64,000 nucleotides of DNA from Halarchaeum rubridurum (GTDB lineage Archaea > Halobacteriota > Halobacteria > Halobacteriales > Halobacteriaceae): positions 248,001 through 312,000 of the forward strand of contig NZ_BMOO01000004.1 of assembly GCF_014647115.1 (NCBI RefSeq), given 5' to 3'. Shown here piece by piece: positions 53,641-62,546 of the stretch. Every line of letters begins with the position of its first letter. The stretch's first letter is position 1. The position numbers and the translations under genes were made by a program. Under the pieces are notes generated by a model that saw nothing but the letters and a program-made list of their open reading frames with translations, made no database searches and was not told where the DNA came from.

Positions 53641-55521
53641 ATGAAGATCGTCCCGGACACGAGCGTGGTCATCGACGGCCGCATCTCCCGACGCGTGGAG
53701 AGCGGCGAGTACGCCGGGGCCACCGTCTACGTGCCCGAGGCCGTCATCGGCGAGATCGAAGCCCAGGCGAACAACGGGCGCGAGATCGGATGGGACGGCC
53801 TCTCGGAACTCCAGCGACTGGCGGAGCTCGCCGACGCCGGCGACATCGACGTCGAGTACGTCGGCGAGCGCGCGAGCGAAGCGGAGATTCAGCGGGCGTC
53901 CGCGGGAGCTATCGACGCGAAGATACGCGACCTCGCCGTCGCACACGACGCGACGTTCGTCACGAGCGACATCGTGCAGGCCGAGGTGGCGAAGGCGAAG
54001 GGGCTTGCCGTCGAGTACCTCGAACCGGAGGCCCGCGAGGTCGAGGCGCTCGCCATCGAGAACTACTTCGACGAGTCGACGATGTCCGTTCACCTGAAGG
54101 ACGGCGTCGTCCCGATGGCGAAACGCGGCGACGTCGGAAACATCACCTACCAGGAGATCGGCGAAACCGAACTCGACACGGAGACCCTGAAGGAGTACGC
54201 GAGCGAAATCCGCGACACCGCGAAGCGAAGCGACGACGCCTTCATCGAACTCTCCGAGGAGGGCATGACCATCGCGCAGGTCCGCGACATGCGCATCGCC
54301 ATCGCGACGCCGCCGTTCTCGGACGGCTTCGAGATCACCGCGGTTCGCCCCATCGTCAAGACGACGATGGCGGACTACGAGCACGAGGAGGACCTCAAGG
54401 AACGCCTCCTCGAACGCGACCGCGGCGTCCTCATCGCGGGCGCACCCGGTGCCGGGAAGTCCACGTTCGCGCAGGCCGTCGCCGAGTTCCTCGACGACAA
54501 CGGCTACGTCGTGAAGACGATGGAGAAGCCACGCGACCTTCAGGTCGAGGAGGAGATCACGCAGTACACCGAACTCGGCGGGTCGATGGAGAAGACCGCG
54601 GACTCCCTCCTGATGGTCCGGCCGGACTACACGATATACGACGAGGTCCGCAAGACGGACGACTTCGAGGTCTTCAGCGACATGCGCCTCGCGGGCGTCG
54701 GCATGGTCGGCGTCGTCCACGCGACGCGGCCCATCGACGCCCTCCAGCGCCTCGTCGGGCGCGTCGAACTCGGGATGATTCCGCAGATCGTCGACACGGT
54801 CGTCTTCATCGAGGACGGGGACGTCGACACCGTCTACAACGTCACGACCGAGGTGAAGGTCCCCGAGGGCCTCATGGAGGAGGACCTCGCGCGGCCCGTC
54901 ATCCAGGTCACGGACTTCGAGACGGGGACCCCCGCCTACGAGATTTACACGTTCAACCGCCAGGTCGTCACGGTGCCCCTCGACGGCGAGAACGGGGCGA
55001 GCGAGTCCGGCGTCGACAAGCTGGCGAAGAACGAGATCGAGCGCGAGATTCGCTCGGCGACGCGCGGGCCCGTCGAGGTCGAACTCCGCAGCGGCAACGA
55101 GGCCGTCGCCTACGTTACCGAGGACGACATCAGCCACGTCATCGGGAAGGGCGGCGGGCGCATCCAGGACATCGAGAACCGCCTCGGCGTCACCATCGAC
55201 GTGCGGACGTTTGAGGACAAACCCGACCACGCGGACGCGCCGAGCGACGGCGGGAGCGAACGCGGCGGTGCGGGCGGCGCGGACGCCAGCGAGGTCGGCG
55301 GCGAGGTCGTCACGCCCGAGATTACCGGCCAGCACATCATCATCCCCGTCACGGAGGCGAGCCCGGGCGAGACCGTCGAGGTCCGCGCGGACGGCGAGTA
55401 CCTCTGCACGGCGACGGTCGGGCGCGGCGGCGAAATCCAGATATCGCGCGGGTCGGCCATCGCCGAGGAGCTAGAGCGCGCCATCGACCGGGAACTGCTG
55501 GTCACGGTCGTGCGGGAGTAA
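53641..55521 (+). CDS. PIN-domain/KH-domain ATPase (PINc/VapC family ATPase, COG1855)
   Basis: 626 residues. N-terminal PIN nuclease-like domain (1-150) with acidic residues in VPDTSVVIDG (D7), AVIGEIEAQ, AIDAKIRDLA and ATFVTSDIVQ. A PilT/VirB11-like ATPase follows, with Walker A GAPGAGKST at 267-275 and HATRPIDALQRLVGRVELG. A type-1 KH RNA-binding domain lies near residue 500 (VIGKGGGRIQDIENRLGV), then a flexible link and a TRAM-like beta-barrel. A conserved archaeal protein thought to act on RNA; its substrate is unknown. The stop codon TAA is part of a repeated element (55516 onwards). Confidence 0.9.
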   Translation: MKIVPDTSVVIDGRISRRVESGEYAGATVYVPEAVIGEIEAQANNGREIGWDGLSELQRLAELADAGDIDVEYVGERASEAEIQRASAGAIDAKIRDLAVAHDATFVTSDIVQAEVAKAKGLAVEYLEPEAREVEALAIENYFDESTMSVHLKDGVVPMAKRGDVGNITYQEIGETELDTETLKEYASEIRDTAKRSDDAFIELSEEGMTIAQVRDMRIAIATPPFSDGFEITAVRPIVKTTMADYEHEEDLKERLLERDRGVLIAGAPGAGKSTFAQAVAEFLDDNGYVVKTMEKPRDLQVEEEITQYTELGGSMEKTADSLLMVRPDYTIYDEVRKTDDFEVFSDMRLAGVGMVGVVHATRPIDALQRLVGRVELGMIPQIVDTVVFIEDGDVDTVYNVTTEVKVPEGLMEEDLARPVIQVTDFETGTPAYEIYTFNRQVVTVPLDGENGASESGVDKLAKNEIEREIRSATRGPVEVELRSGNEAVAYVTEDDISHVIGKGGGRIQDIENRLGVTIDVRTFEDKPDHADAPSDGGSERGGAGGADASEVGGEVVTPEITGQHIIIPVTEASPGETVEVRADGEYLCTATVGRGGEIQISRGSAIAEELERAIDRELLVTVVRE

Positions 55522-55690
55522 CGCGGCGCTTCGCGCCGCGAGACGACGAGCGGAGAGCGATAGCGACCCGTGAGTAACGCGGCGCTTCGCGCCGCGGGGA
55601 AGCGAACGGCGAAGCCGTGAGTAGCGCGGAACCTCCGGGTCCGCGAGACGGCGAGCGGACCGGGACGTACGGCGCGGCTTCGGCAAGCGA
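55516..55690. repeat. Three tandem hairpin units starting at the PIN-ATPase stop codon
   Basis: Units begin with GAGTAACGCGG (55516), GAGTAACGCGG (55572) and GAGTAGCGCGG (55619), spaced 56 and 47 bases. Units 1 and 2 carry the identical perfect hairpin CGCGGCGC-TTC-GCGCCGCG (first at 55522-55540). Unit 3 has a related hairpin with one mismatch (55627-55643). GAGACG(A/G)CGAGCGGA follows the hairpin in units 1 and 3. The first GAGTAA contains the gene's stop codon, and the later units retain TAA or TAG. Confidence 0.85.
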
Positions 55691-55723
55691 ACTCCTTTTG
55701 CACCTCGCCCGCGGAGGGCGTGT

Positions 55724-56011
55724 ATGACCGAGACACTCGATAAGCAGGCCGCACACCGGCGCGGCGTCACCGTGACGACGGTGGCGTGTCTCACCGGCGT
55801 GGCGGCCGGCCTCGGGGCGCACGTCGTCGCGTCCGGGGCGACCGACCGGCTCGGGGTCGTCCTGTTGGTCGCGGCGGTGGCGCTCAACCTCGGGGTCGTC
55901 CGCATCCTCGGCGTGGACGTCGAGGGCTTCTCCGCGAAGGACCACCTCTACACCGCGTTCATGACCTTCTCCCTCTGGTTCGTCACCTGGGGCGTCCTCC
56001 TCTCCGCGTAA
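55724..56011 (+). CDS. EMC6-like small membrane protein
   Basis: 95 residues with three hydrophobic helices: about 18-36 (VTTVACLTGVAAGLGAHVV), 44-62 and 75-94 (TAFMTFSLWFVTWGVLLSA). The conserved polar turn VEGFSAKDHLYTAFMTF before the last helix resembles archaeal EMC6 homologues, a component related to membrane-protein insertion. A TATA-like CTCCTTTTG (55692-55700) lies 24-32 bases upstream of the ATG. It ends two bases before the ABCE1 start, so the two are cotranscribed. Confidence 0.6.
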   Translation: MTETLDKQAAHRRGVTVTTVACLTGVAAGLGAHVVASGATDRLGVVLLVAAVALNLGVVRILGVDVEGFSAKDHLYTAFMTFSLWFVTWGVLLSA

Positions 56012-56013
56012 CG

Positions 56014-57825
56014 ATGGCTGAGGACAGTATCGCGGTCGTCGACCTCGATCGGTGTCAGCCCGACCGCTGTAACTACGAGTGCTCGAACTTCTGCCCGCCG
56101 AACCGCACGGGCAAGGAGTGCATCACGCAACGCGGGGCGGACGCGGACGTCGGTGGGCCCGACCAGATACAGATTTCCGAGGAAATCTGCCTCGGCGAGA
56201 CCTGCGGTATCTGCGTCGAGAAGTGTCCCTTCGACGCCATCGAGATAATCAACCTCCCCCAGGAGCTCGGGGACGAACCGACGCACCGCTACGGGGAGAA
56301 CTCCTTCGCGCTCTACGGTCTCCCGATTCCCGAGAAGGGGAAGGTGACCGGCATCCTCGGGCCGAACGGCATCGGGAAGTCGACGGCCATCAAGGCGCTC
56401 GCGGGCGAGATAACGCCGAACCTCGGCAACTTCGACGAGCCGCCGGAGTGGGACGCGGTCATCGACGAGTTCGGCGGCACCGAACTCCAGCCGTTCCTGA
56501 AGGGCGTCCGCGACGGCGAAATCGACGTCGCGCGAAAGCCCCAGTACGTCGACCAGATTCCCGACTCCTTCGACGGGAACACGCGCGCGCTCCTCGAATC
56601 CGCGGACGAGCGCGGCGTCGTGGACGAACTCGCCGAGCGGCTCTCCATCGAACCCGTCCTCGACAGCGACATCGACACGCTCTCCGGGGGCGAGCTCCAG
56701 CGCGTCGCGCTCGCCGCGACGCTCGCCCGCGACGCGGACTTCTACTTCCTCGACGAACTCACGCCCTACCTCGACATCGACCAGCGCGTCACGGCGGCGC
56801 GCCTCGTGCGCGAGCTCGCGGACGACGACCGCGCGATGCTCGTCGTCGAGCACGACCTCGCGGTCCTCGACCTGCTCGCGGACAGCGTCCACGTCGCGTA
56901 CGGTGAGCCCTCCGCGTACGGGGTCATCACGTCCCCGAAATCCACGCGAAACGGCATCAACGAGTACCTGAAGGGGTATCTCGACAACGAGAACATGCGA
57001 ATCCGCCCGGAGACAATCGAGTTCGAGGAGCACGCCCCGCGCGTCGCCTCGCGCTCCGAGACGCTCGTCGAGTATCCCGCGATGTCGAAGACGTACGGCG
57101 ACGGCGCGTTCAGCCTCGACGTCGAGGCCGGCGAGATAAATCGCAACGAAGTGCTGGGAATCGTCGGGCCGAACGGCATCGGGAAGTCGACGTTCGCGAA
57201 GCTCCTCGCGGGGCGGCTCGAACCCGATGGGGGCGACCTCGACTTGGACCTGGACATCGCGTACAAACCACAGTACGTCGAGGTCGACCAGCACATGCGC
57301 GTCGATGCGTTCCTCTCCTCGATCACGGACGACTTCGGCTCCTCGTACTGGGAGACGGAAATCGCGGACCCCCTCCAGCTCGGCCGAATCATGGAGCAGA
57401 ACCTCACGGACCTCTCCGGTGGGGAGCGCCAGCGCGTCGCCATCGCCGCGACGCTCTCGCGCGACGCCGACCTCTACCTCCTCGACGAGCCGAGCGCGCA
57501 CCTCGACGTCGAGCAGCGCGTCCTCGCGGCGCGCGCCATCCGGCGCTACGCGGAGAACCACGAGACGAGCGTGATGGTCATCGACCACGACATCTACACC
57601 ATCGACCTCCTCTCGGACCGGCTCCTCGTCTTCGACGGCGAGCCCGCCGCGCACGGGCACGCGAGCACGCCCCTCGGGATGCGCGACGGCATGAACGAGT
57701 TCCTCGCCAACCTCGACATCACGTTCCGCCGCGACGAGAACGTCGGTCGCCCGCGCATCAACAAGCCCGGGAGTCAGAAGGACAAACAACAGAAGCGCGA
57801 CGGGGAGTACTACTACACGCAGTAG
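56014..57825 (+). CDS. Ribosome-recycling ATPase ABCE1 (RNase L inhibitor homologue)
   Basis: 603 residues. N-terminal ferredoxin-like region with two Fe-S cluster motifs (CQPDRCNYECSNFCP and CLGETCGICVEKCP). Two ABC ATPase domains follow, with Walker A GPNGIGKST near residues 116 and 385, signatures LSGGELQR and LSGGERQR, and the hinge segments between and after them. Splits ribosomes into subunits after termination or stalling, together with aRF1 or aPelota. It starts at the ATG directly after the EMC6-like stop; the larger open frame upstream is a shadow of that gene. A GGQ-protein gene follows downstream. Confidence 0.96.
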   Translation: MAEDSIAVVDLDRCQPDRCNYECSNFCPPNRTGKECITQRGADADVGGPDQIQISEEICLGETCGICVEKCPFDAIEIINLPQELGDEPTHRYGENSFALYGLPIPEKGKVTGILGPNGIGKSTAIKALAGEITPNLGNFDEPPEWDAVIDEFGGTELQPFLKGVRDGEIDVARKPQYVDQIPDSFDGNTRALLESADERGVVDELAERLSIEPVLDSDIDTLSGGELQRVALAATLARDADFYFLDELTPYLDIDQRVTAARLVRELADDDRAMLVVEHDLAVLDLLADSVHVAYGEPSAYGVITSPKSTRNGINEYLKGYLDNENMRIRPETIEFEEHAPRVASRSETLVEYPAMSKTYGDGAFSLDVEAGEINRNEVLGIVGPNGIGKSTFAKLLAGRLEPDGGDLDLDLDIAYKPQYVEVDQHMRVDAFLSSITDDFGSSYWETEIADPLQLGRIMEQNLTDLSGGERQRVAIAATLSRDADLYLLDEPSAHLDVEQRVLAARAIRRYAENHETSVMVIDHDIYTIDLLSDRLLVFDGEPAAHGHASTPLGMRDGMNEFLANLDITFRRDENVGRPRINKPGSQKDKQQKRDGEYYYTQ

Positions 57826-57907
57826 AGTCGCCGAGCGCAGCGAGGAGTTTTTTCGGTGCAGCTTTTCGCCGCGAGCGGTCGCCGACGGCGACCCGAGCAG
57901 GAAAAAC
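57826..57907. repeat. Hairpin-containing gene-tail element after ABCE1
   Basis: Directly after the stop codon: CCGAGCGCAGCGAGGAG, a TTTTTT run, then a perfect hairpin GGTCGCC-GAC-GGCGACC (57877-57893), then CGAGCAGGAAAAA. It resembles the other gene-tail arrays in this window but contains T- and A-runs, so it may also serve as a transcription terminator. Confidence 0.6.
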
Positions 57908-57989
57908 GTCCGGGGGAACGGCCACTTTGTGACCGGGCGTGGGGCGCGCGGCCCGTCCGCTTTTCGGGACCACGGGAGAACGGCGGGCC

Positions 57990-59042
57990 ATGGAGAGTGC
58001 GGATCGCGCGGCACGCATCGAGGCCGTCGCTGACGCGTCGGCGGACGACGACCGATTGGTGACGGTGGCGGTGGCGCACGACGAGTCGCTGGGGTCGATG
58101 CTCGAACGCGTCGAGGAGGCCCACGCGAAGGCGGAGTATCTCGACGGACGGGCGAGCGAGCCGCTGCGCGAGGCCTACGAGGCGGCGGCACGGGCACTCC
58201 GTGACGTCGGTGAGACCCCCGCGGACGGCCTCGTCGTGTATGCGGGCGTGTTCGACGGTGATTCGGAGACGTTCGTCTTCGCGGACCCGCCGGGGCGCGT
58301 CGAGGAGTCGCGCTTCGAGCACGGGAACGCGTTCGTCACGGAGCCCCTGGAGGGGGGAGGAACCGGGACGGCGACGGTCGCGCTCGTCGTCGTGGAGCGC
58401 GGCGGGGCGGCGCTCGGTCGACTCGACGAATCGGGCGTGACGGCGCTGGAGACGCTCGACAGCGACGTCCCGGGGAAGACGCGCGCGGGCGGGCAGTCGG
58501 CGGACCGATTCCGGCGGCGGCGCGAGGAGCGCAAACGCGAGTTCTTCGCGTCGGTCGGCGAGGCGGCCGGTCGGGTGTTCGACGACCCGGACGCGGTGGC
58601 GCTCGGCGGGACGGACGTGACGGTCGCGGCGTTCCGCGAGGGCGAACATCTCCCGGGGCGACTCGCGTCGCGCCTCGCGGGGACGTACGCGGTGTCGCAC
58701 GCGGACCCGAGCGGTCTCGACGAGCTCGCGTCGAAGGCCCGTGGGGACGTGACGTCACTCGACGCGGAGGTACGGGAGGCCCTCGCGGAGTTCTTCGAGC
58801 GCCTGCCGGACGGCGAGGTGGCGTACGGCCGCGAGACGGTGGACGACGCGCTGACGTACGGGGCCGTCGAGCGCCTGCTGGTCGCGGAGACGGTGCCGGC
58901 GAGCGAGCGCGAGACGTACGCGAAGCGCGTCGAGGATGAGGGCGGTAAGCTCGTCGTGGTGCCGCGAGACGTGGCGGGCGGCGACCGGTTCGTCGAGGGG
59001 TTCGACGGCGTCGGGGCGCTGTTGCGCTTCCCGGTGGAGTGA
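57990..59042 (+). CDS. aRF1-like peptidyl-tRNA hydrolase with GGQ but without NIKS (Vms1-type)
   Basis: 350 residues from the ATG at 57990. The middle domain is clearly of the eRF1/aRF1 type, with PGKTRAGGQSADRFRRRREE (GGQ at 167-169) followed by FFASVGEAA. The N-terminal domain that reads stop codons is reduced, and the NIKS/TASNIKS segment is absent; in its place is a short helical stretch (about 40-72). The C-terminal domain keeps the aRF1 plan (YGRETVDDALTYGAVERLLVAE). Expected activity is stop-codon-independent release of the nascent chain from tRNA, as for Vms1/ANKZF1. It lies downstream of ABCE1 on the same strand. Confidence 0.85.
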   Translation: MESADRAARIEAVADASADDDRLVTVAVAHDESLGSMLERVEEAHAKAEYLDGRASEPLREAYEAAARALRDVGETPADGLVVYAGVFDGDSETFVFADPPGRVEESRFEHGNAFVTEPLEGGGTGTATVALVVVERGGAALGRLDESGVTALETLDSDVPGKTRAGGQSADRFRRRREERKREFFASVGEAAGRVFDDPDAVALGGTDVTVAAFREGEHLPGRLASRLAGTYAVSHADPSGLDELASKARGDVTSLDAEVREALAEFFERLPDGEVAYGRETVDDALTYGAVERLLVAETVPASERETYAKRVEDEGGKLVVVPRDVAGGDRFVEGFDGVGALLRFPVE

Positions 59043-59174
59043 GCGGACACGACGACTATCGGGGAACGGACGCGCGCGTCGCCGGGTTTCGCGGGGCGCG
59101 TCGAGGTGGGCGAGTCAGAACACGTGCCCGGGTGAGGCGCGTTCGGTGATGAACGCGCGGGCCGAGAGGGCGGT
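59043..59174. other. Spacer between convergent genes
   Basis: 132 bases between the convergent ends of the GGQ protein and archaemetzincin genes. GC-rich, no gene or clear stem-loop recognised. Confidence 0.35.
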
Positions 59175-59696
59175 CTAAAGGACGAGTCGCTGACAGCTCC
59201 CGCAGAGGGTCTCCTCCTTTCGGTCGACCTGAGTGACCTGGGGGGAGAAGCTCATCGCACAGCGGTTGTTGTCGCAGTGTTCGAGGCCGAGCGTGTGGCC
59301 GATCTCGTGGACGACCTCCTTGCGGACGCGGTCGGCGAATATGTCGCCCGCGGAGCGCTGGCTGAAGCCGCCGTCGGAGGAGGTCTGGAGGCGGTGGGTG
59401 GAGACGACGCAGCCCCGGCCGTCGAGGTAGGCGAGGCCGAAGACGTAGTTGCGCTGGCGGTAGAAGAGGTCGACGGGGGTGACGGCGACGTTCTTCTCGC
59501 CACCGCCGGCGCGGCGCGCGACCTCGATGAACGGCTCCGCCCGGTACTGCCGGCGTCCCGAGTCGTAGGCGTCCTCCGGGACGTCCTGCTCCGCGGCGAC
59601 GGAGACCTCGCAGTCGTAGACCCGGCGGAGACCCGACGACGCCTCCCGTTTCACCGTCGCGGGGACGTCGCCGATGGGGACGATATCGACGCGCAT
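59175..59696 (-). CDS. amzA: Archaemetzincin (metalloprotease)
   Basis: 173 residues from the ATG at 59696 (MRVDIVPIGDVP). The zinc motif is complete: HEIGHTLGLEHC (H130, E131, H134, H140, C141), then x4-C146-A-M148 and a C-terminal CGSC (C165, C168), matching the archaemetzincin pattern with its second structural zinc. A small cytoplasmic protease with unknown targets. Divergent from UPF0146 with only 39 bases between starts. Confidence 0.94.
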   Translation of the reverse strand: MRVDIVPIGDVPATVKREASSGLRRVYDCEVSVAAEQDVPEDAYDSGRRQYRAEPFIEVARRAGGGEKNVAVTPVDLFYRQRNYVFGLAYLDGRGCVVSTHRLQTSSDGGFSQRSAGDIFADRVRKEVVHEIGHTLGLEHCDNNRCAMSFSPQVTQVDRKEETLCGSCQRLVL

Positions 59697-59735
59697 ACGA
59701 AGGGCTATGCCGCCTCGACGCATAAACATCCCGCC

Positions 59736-60143
59736 GTGGAACCGACACGCGCGGGCGCGCTCGCGGACGGACTGCTCACCCTCGTAGAGCGCGAGCGCCC
59801 CCGGGTCGTCGAGGTCGGAATCGGCCGCGAGACCGCGGTCGCGGCGGCGCTCGCGGAACGCGGGTGTCCCGTCGTCGCCACCGACGTGTACGAGCGCGAG
59901 ACGCCCGACGGCGTGCGCTTCGCCCGCGACGACGTGACGACCCCGGCTCTCGACGTGTACGCCGAGGCGGCCGTCGTCTACGCCCTGAACTGCCCGCCGG
60001 AACTCCACCGGCCGCTCCGGGCGGTCGCGCGCGACGTCGACGCGGCCTGCGCGTTCACGACGCTGGGTGGCGACCCGCCCGCGGTACCCGTCGAGCGCCG
60101 AACGGTCGGCCCGGAGACGCTGTACGTCGCGCGCCCGAGGTAG
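59736..60143 (+). CDS. UPF0146 family protein (Rossmann-fold, GTG start)
   Basis: 135 residues. The start is a GTG at 59736; no ATG is in frame before [10 protein letters not shown], and the GTG gives the usual family length. The sequence has a SAM/nucleotide-type Rossmann pattern ([29 protein letters not shown]) and the family tail [20 protein letters not shown]. Function unknown; fold suggests a methyltransferase relative. It is the first of three tightly spaced plus-strand genes. Confidence 0.8.
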   Translation: MEPTRAGALADGLLTLVERERPRVVEVGIGRETAVAAALAERGCPVVATDVYERETPDGVRFARDDVTTPALDVYAEAAVVYALNCPPELHRPLRAVARDVDAACAFTTLGGDPPAVPVERRTVGPETLYVARPR

Positions 60144-60178
60144 AAACCCCTTTGCCGGGCCGCGACGGAGGACGAGCC

Positions 60179-61048
60179 ATGCAGGTCGACACCGTCGTGC
60201 TCGACGTCGACGGGGTGCTCGTGGACGTCGCGGACTCCTATCGGCGCGCCATCGTGGAGTCCGTCGAGCGCGTCCACGGCGACACCATCGCCAAGGCCGA
60301 CGTGCAGGCCTTCAAGGACGCCGGCGGATTCAACAACGACTGGACGCTCAGCGACGCCGCCGCGCTCTACGTGCTGGCCTCGCGCGAGGGGGTGGCGATG
60401 GACGTCGCGGCGTTCACGGACGAGATCGGAAAGCGCGGCGGCGGCCTCGACGCCGCGGAAGCCGTCGTCGAGAGCGCGCTCGGCGACGACGCCCGCGAGC
60501 GCGTCTACGACGCGTGGGACCCAGACTATCTGCGAGAAGTCTTTCAGGCACTCTACCTCGGGAGCGAGCGCTACGCGGAGATCGAGGGCGGGACGCCGCC
60601 CGTGGAGGCCCCGGGCTTCATCGCGGACGAACCCGTCATCGTCACGCCCGAGACGGTCGAGCGTCTCACGGCGGAGTACTGCGTCTGCGTGCTCACCGGG
60701 CGGCCGGAAGCGGAGGCCGAAATCGCCCTGGAGCGCGTCGGCCTCGACGTCCCGGACGAGCGGCGCTTCACGATGGACGACTGGGAGGAGGGCAAACCCC
60801 ACCCGCGCGCGCTCGTCGCGCTCGCCGACCGATGCGACGCGGACGCGGTCGCGTTCGCGGGCGACACCCTCGACGACGTCGAGACGGCGACGAACGCCGC
60901 GGCGGCGGACCCCGAACGCACCTACTACGGTGTCGGCGTCCTCACGGGCGGCCTCACGGGTGCATCCGGTCGCCGGAAGTACGAGGACGCGGGCGCGTCG
61001 GTCGTGGTCGACTCCGTGAACGACCTCCCCGACCTCCTGGAGGGGTAG
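60179..61048 (+). CDS. HAD-superfamily hydrolase, subfamily IA (TIGR01548 type)
   Basis: 289 residues from the ATG at 60179. HAD motif [13 protein letters not shown] (D8, D10), motif II in [11 protein letters not shown], Lys in [11 protein letters not shown] and motif [17 protein letters not shown] are all present, so it should be catalytically active as a phosphatase. The large helical cap (about 20-160) with GGFNNDW matches the TIGR01548 group found in haloarchaea and cyanobacteria. The substrate is unknown. It ends one base before the next gene. Confidence 0.85.
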   Translation: MQVDTVVLDVDGVLVDVADSYRRAIVESVERVHGDTIAKADVQAFKDAGGFNNDWTLSDAAALYVLASREGVAMDVAAFTDEIGKRGGGLDAAEAVVESALGDDARERVYDAWDPDYLREVFQALYLGSERYAEIEGGTPPVEAPGFIADEPVIVTPETVERLTAEYCVCVLTGRPEAEAEIALERVGLDVPDERRFTMDDWEEGKPHPRALVALADRCDADAVAFAGDTLDDVETATNAAAADPERTYYGVGVLTGGLTGASGRRKYEDAGASVVVDSVNDLPDLLEG

Positions 61049-61049
61049 G

Positions 61050-61409
61050 ATGGCACGACCACGCGGTACCGTCACCGGCGGCCTCGTCGTCTCGTTTTGC
61101 CTCGCCGCCGCGCTCCTCCCGTCCCCGCCGCTGTTCGTCCTCTACGGCTTCGGGGCGACGATACTGACCGTCCCCGCCGTCCACCTGCTCCGCGAGGAGG
61201 CCGCAGACCGGGGCGACGTCCGGCGGCGCTGTCTCGCGGGCCTCGCCGGCGCGTTCGCCACCACGTTCGTCCTCGGTCGCCTCGTCGCCGTCCTCCTGCC
61301 GACGGCCGGCGACCCCGCACACCTCCTCCTCGACTGCGGTGCGGTCTTCTGCGGCCTCCTCGCGGGCGGCCTGCTCGTCGCCGGCGGATACGACCGCGTC
61401 ATCGACTGA
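61050..61409 (+). CDS. Membrane protein of unknown function, four helices
   Basis: 119 residues with four hydrophobic segments (about 8-26, 27-44, 63-83 and 91-114) and a basic loop between helices 2 and 3 (REEAADRGDVRRR). It starts one base after the HAD gene stop, so it is in that operon. No family recognised. Confidence 0.65.
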   Translation: MARPRGTVTGGLVVSFCLAAALLPSPPLFVLYGFGATILTVPAVHLLREEAADRGDVRRRCLAGLAGAFATTFVLGRLVAVLLPTAGDPAHLLLDCGAVFCGLLAGGLLVAGGYDRVID

Positions 61410-61463
61410 GGCAACGCTCACGCAACGCAGAACCCTTATTCGCGCGGCCGTCAACCGTCGAGT

Positions 61464-62132
61464 ATGCGTATCGCGCTACTCGGCGGCACGGGAGACATCG
61501 GCGAAGGCCTCGCGCTCCGCTGGGCCTACGACACCGACCACGAGGTCCTCATCGGCTCGCGCGACCCCGAGAAGGCCCGCGCGAAGGCCGAGGAGTACGA
61601 GACCGAGCTCGACAGCCGCGGGCTCGAACGCGACGTCAAGGGCTTCGACAACGAGATGGCGGCCGACCGCGCGGACGTCGTCGTCCTCGCCGTCCCCGCC
61701 TACCACATCGGCGACGTCGTCGAGGGCGTCGCGGACGTCATCGACGAGGACACCGTCCTCGTCAGCCCCGCCGTCGGGATGAGCCGCGACGACGACGGCA
61801 TGCACTACAACCCGCCGAGCATCGGGAGCGTCACCGAGCTCGTCCAGCGCCGCGCCCCCGACGACGTGCCGGTCGTCGGCGCGTTCCACAACCTCGCCGC
61901 GGACCGCCTCGCCAACCTCGACGTCGAGTTCGACCTCGACACGCTCGCCGTCGGCGACGACGAGGACGCCCGCGACCTCGTCGCGAACCTCGGCGCGGAG
62001 ATCGAGGGGCTACGCGTCCTCGACGCCGGCCCCGCCGCCAACGCCGCCGAGGCCGAGTCCGTCACGCCCCTCGTCATCAACATCGCCATGAACAACGCCG
62101 ACATGCACGACGTCGGCGTTCGCTACCTCTAG
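61464..62132 (+). CDS. npdG: NADPH-dependent F420 reductase
   Basis: 222 residues. Dinucleotide-binding GGTGDIGEGLALRWA at the N-terminus with the phosphate-binding IGSRDPEKA segment, then VVVLAVPAYHIGDVVE and the closing AESVTPLVINIAMNN. Transfers hydride between NADPH and the deazaflavin cofactor F420. Its own promoter is likely in the 54-base gap (CCCTTATTCGCG near 61432). Confidence 0.92.
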   Translation: MRIALLGGTGDIGEGLALRWAYDTDHEVLIGSRDPEKARAKAEEYETELDSRGLERDVKGFDNEMAADRADVVVLAVPAYHIGDVVEGVADVIDEDTVLVSPAVGMSRDDDGMHYNPPSIGSVTELVQRRAPDDVPVVGAFHNLAADRLANLDVEFDLDTLAVGDDEDARDLVANLGAEIEGLRVLDAGPAANAAEAESVTPLVINIAMNNADMHDVGVRYL

Positions 62133-62276
62133 GCGGTCGCTCGCGGCACGCGGGCCGCTCGCCGGACGCCCACCCAGTCGACGTCACCCGTCGGTCGTTC
62201 ACGATACCCGTCGCTCCGCAGTTCGCGTCGAAAGAAGCGGAGTGGTCGGGTGCGGACACCGACGCCGGCGACCGGA

Positions 62277-62546
62277 CTACGCGCCGGCTTCCTCGAAGGC
62301 GTCTTCGAGCTTCTCGGACTGCGTGACGCCGACGAATCGCTCGACGACGCCGTCGTCGTTCTCGACGACGATGGTGGGAATCGAACGCACCTGATACTCG
62401 TTGGCGACGTCCTGGTTCTCGTCGACGTCGACCTTCTCGAAGGTGACGCGGTCGCCCCACTCCTCCTCAAGCTCTTCGAGGATCGGGTCCTGGGTCTTGC
62501 ACGGGCCACACCAGTCGGCGTAGAAGTCCTTCAGGGTGACAGTCAT
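62277..62546 (-). CDS. Thioredoxin-family protein
   Basis: 89 residues, a minimal thioredoxin fold. Active site WCGPCK with Cys13 and Cys16, cis-Pro in RSIPTIVV, and VTFEKVDVDENQDVA. Cytoplasmic thiol-disulfide oxidoreductase. Somewhat shorter than bacterial thioredoxin because the first helix is missing, as in small archaeal forms. Confidence 0.93.
   Translation of the reverse strand: MTVTLKDFYADWCGPCKTQDPILEELEEEWGDRVTFEKVDVDENQDVANEYQVRSIPTIVVENDDGVVERFVGVTQSEKLEDAFEEAGA

Noticed and set aside
56014-57825. Degenerate Walker B region (LDELTPYLD) in the first ABCE1 ATPase domain as a sign of inactivation
   Set aside because: The catalytic Asp-Glu pair is intact and only the following Pro-Ser is altered; this may be normal variation in haloarchaeal ABCE1.
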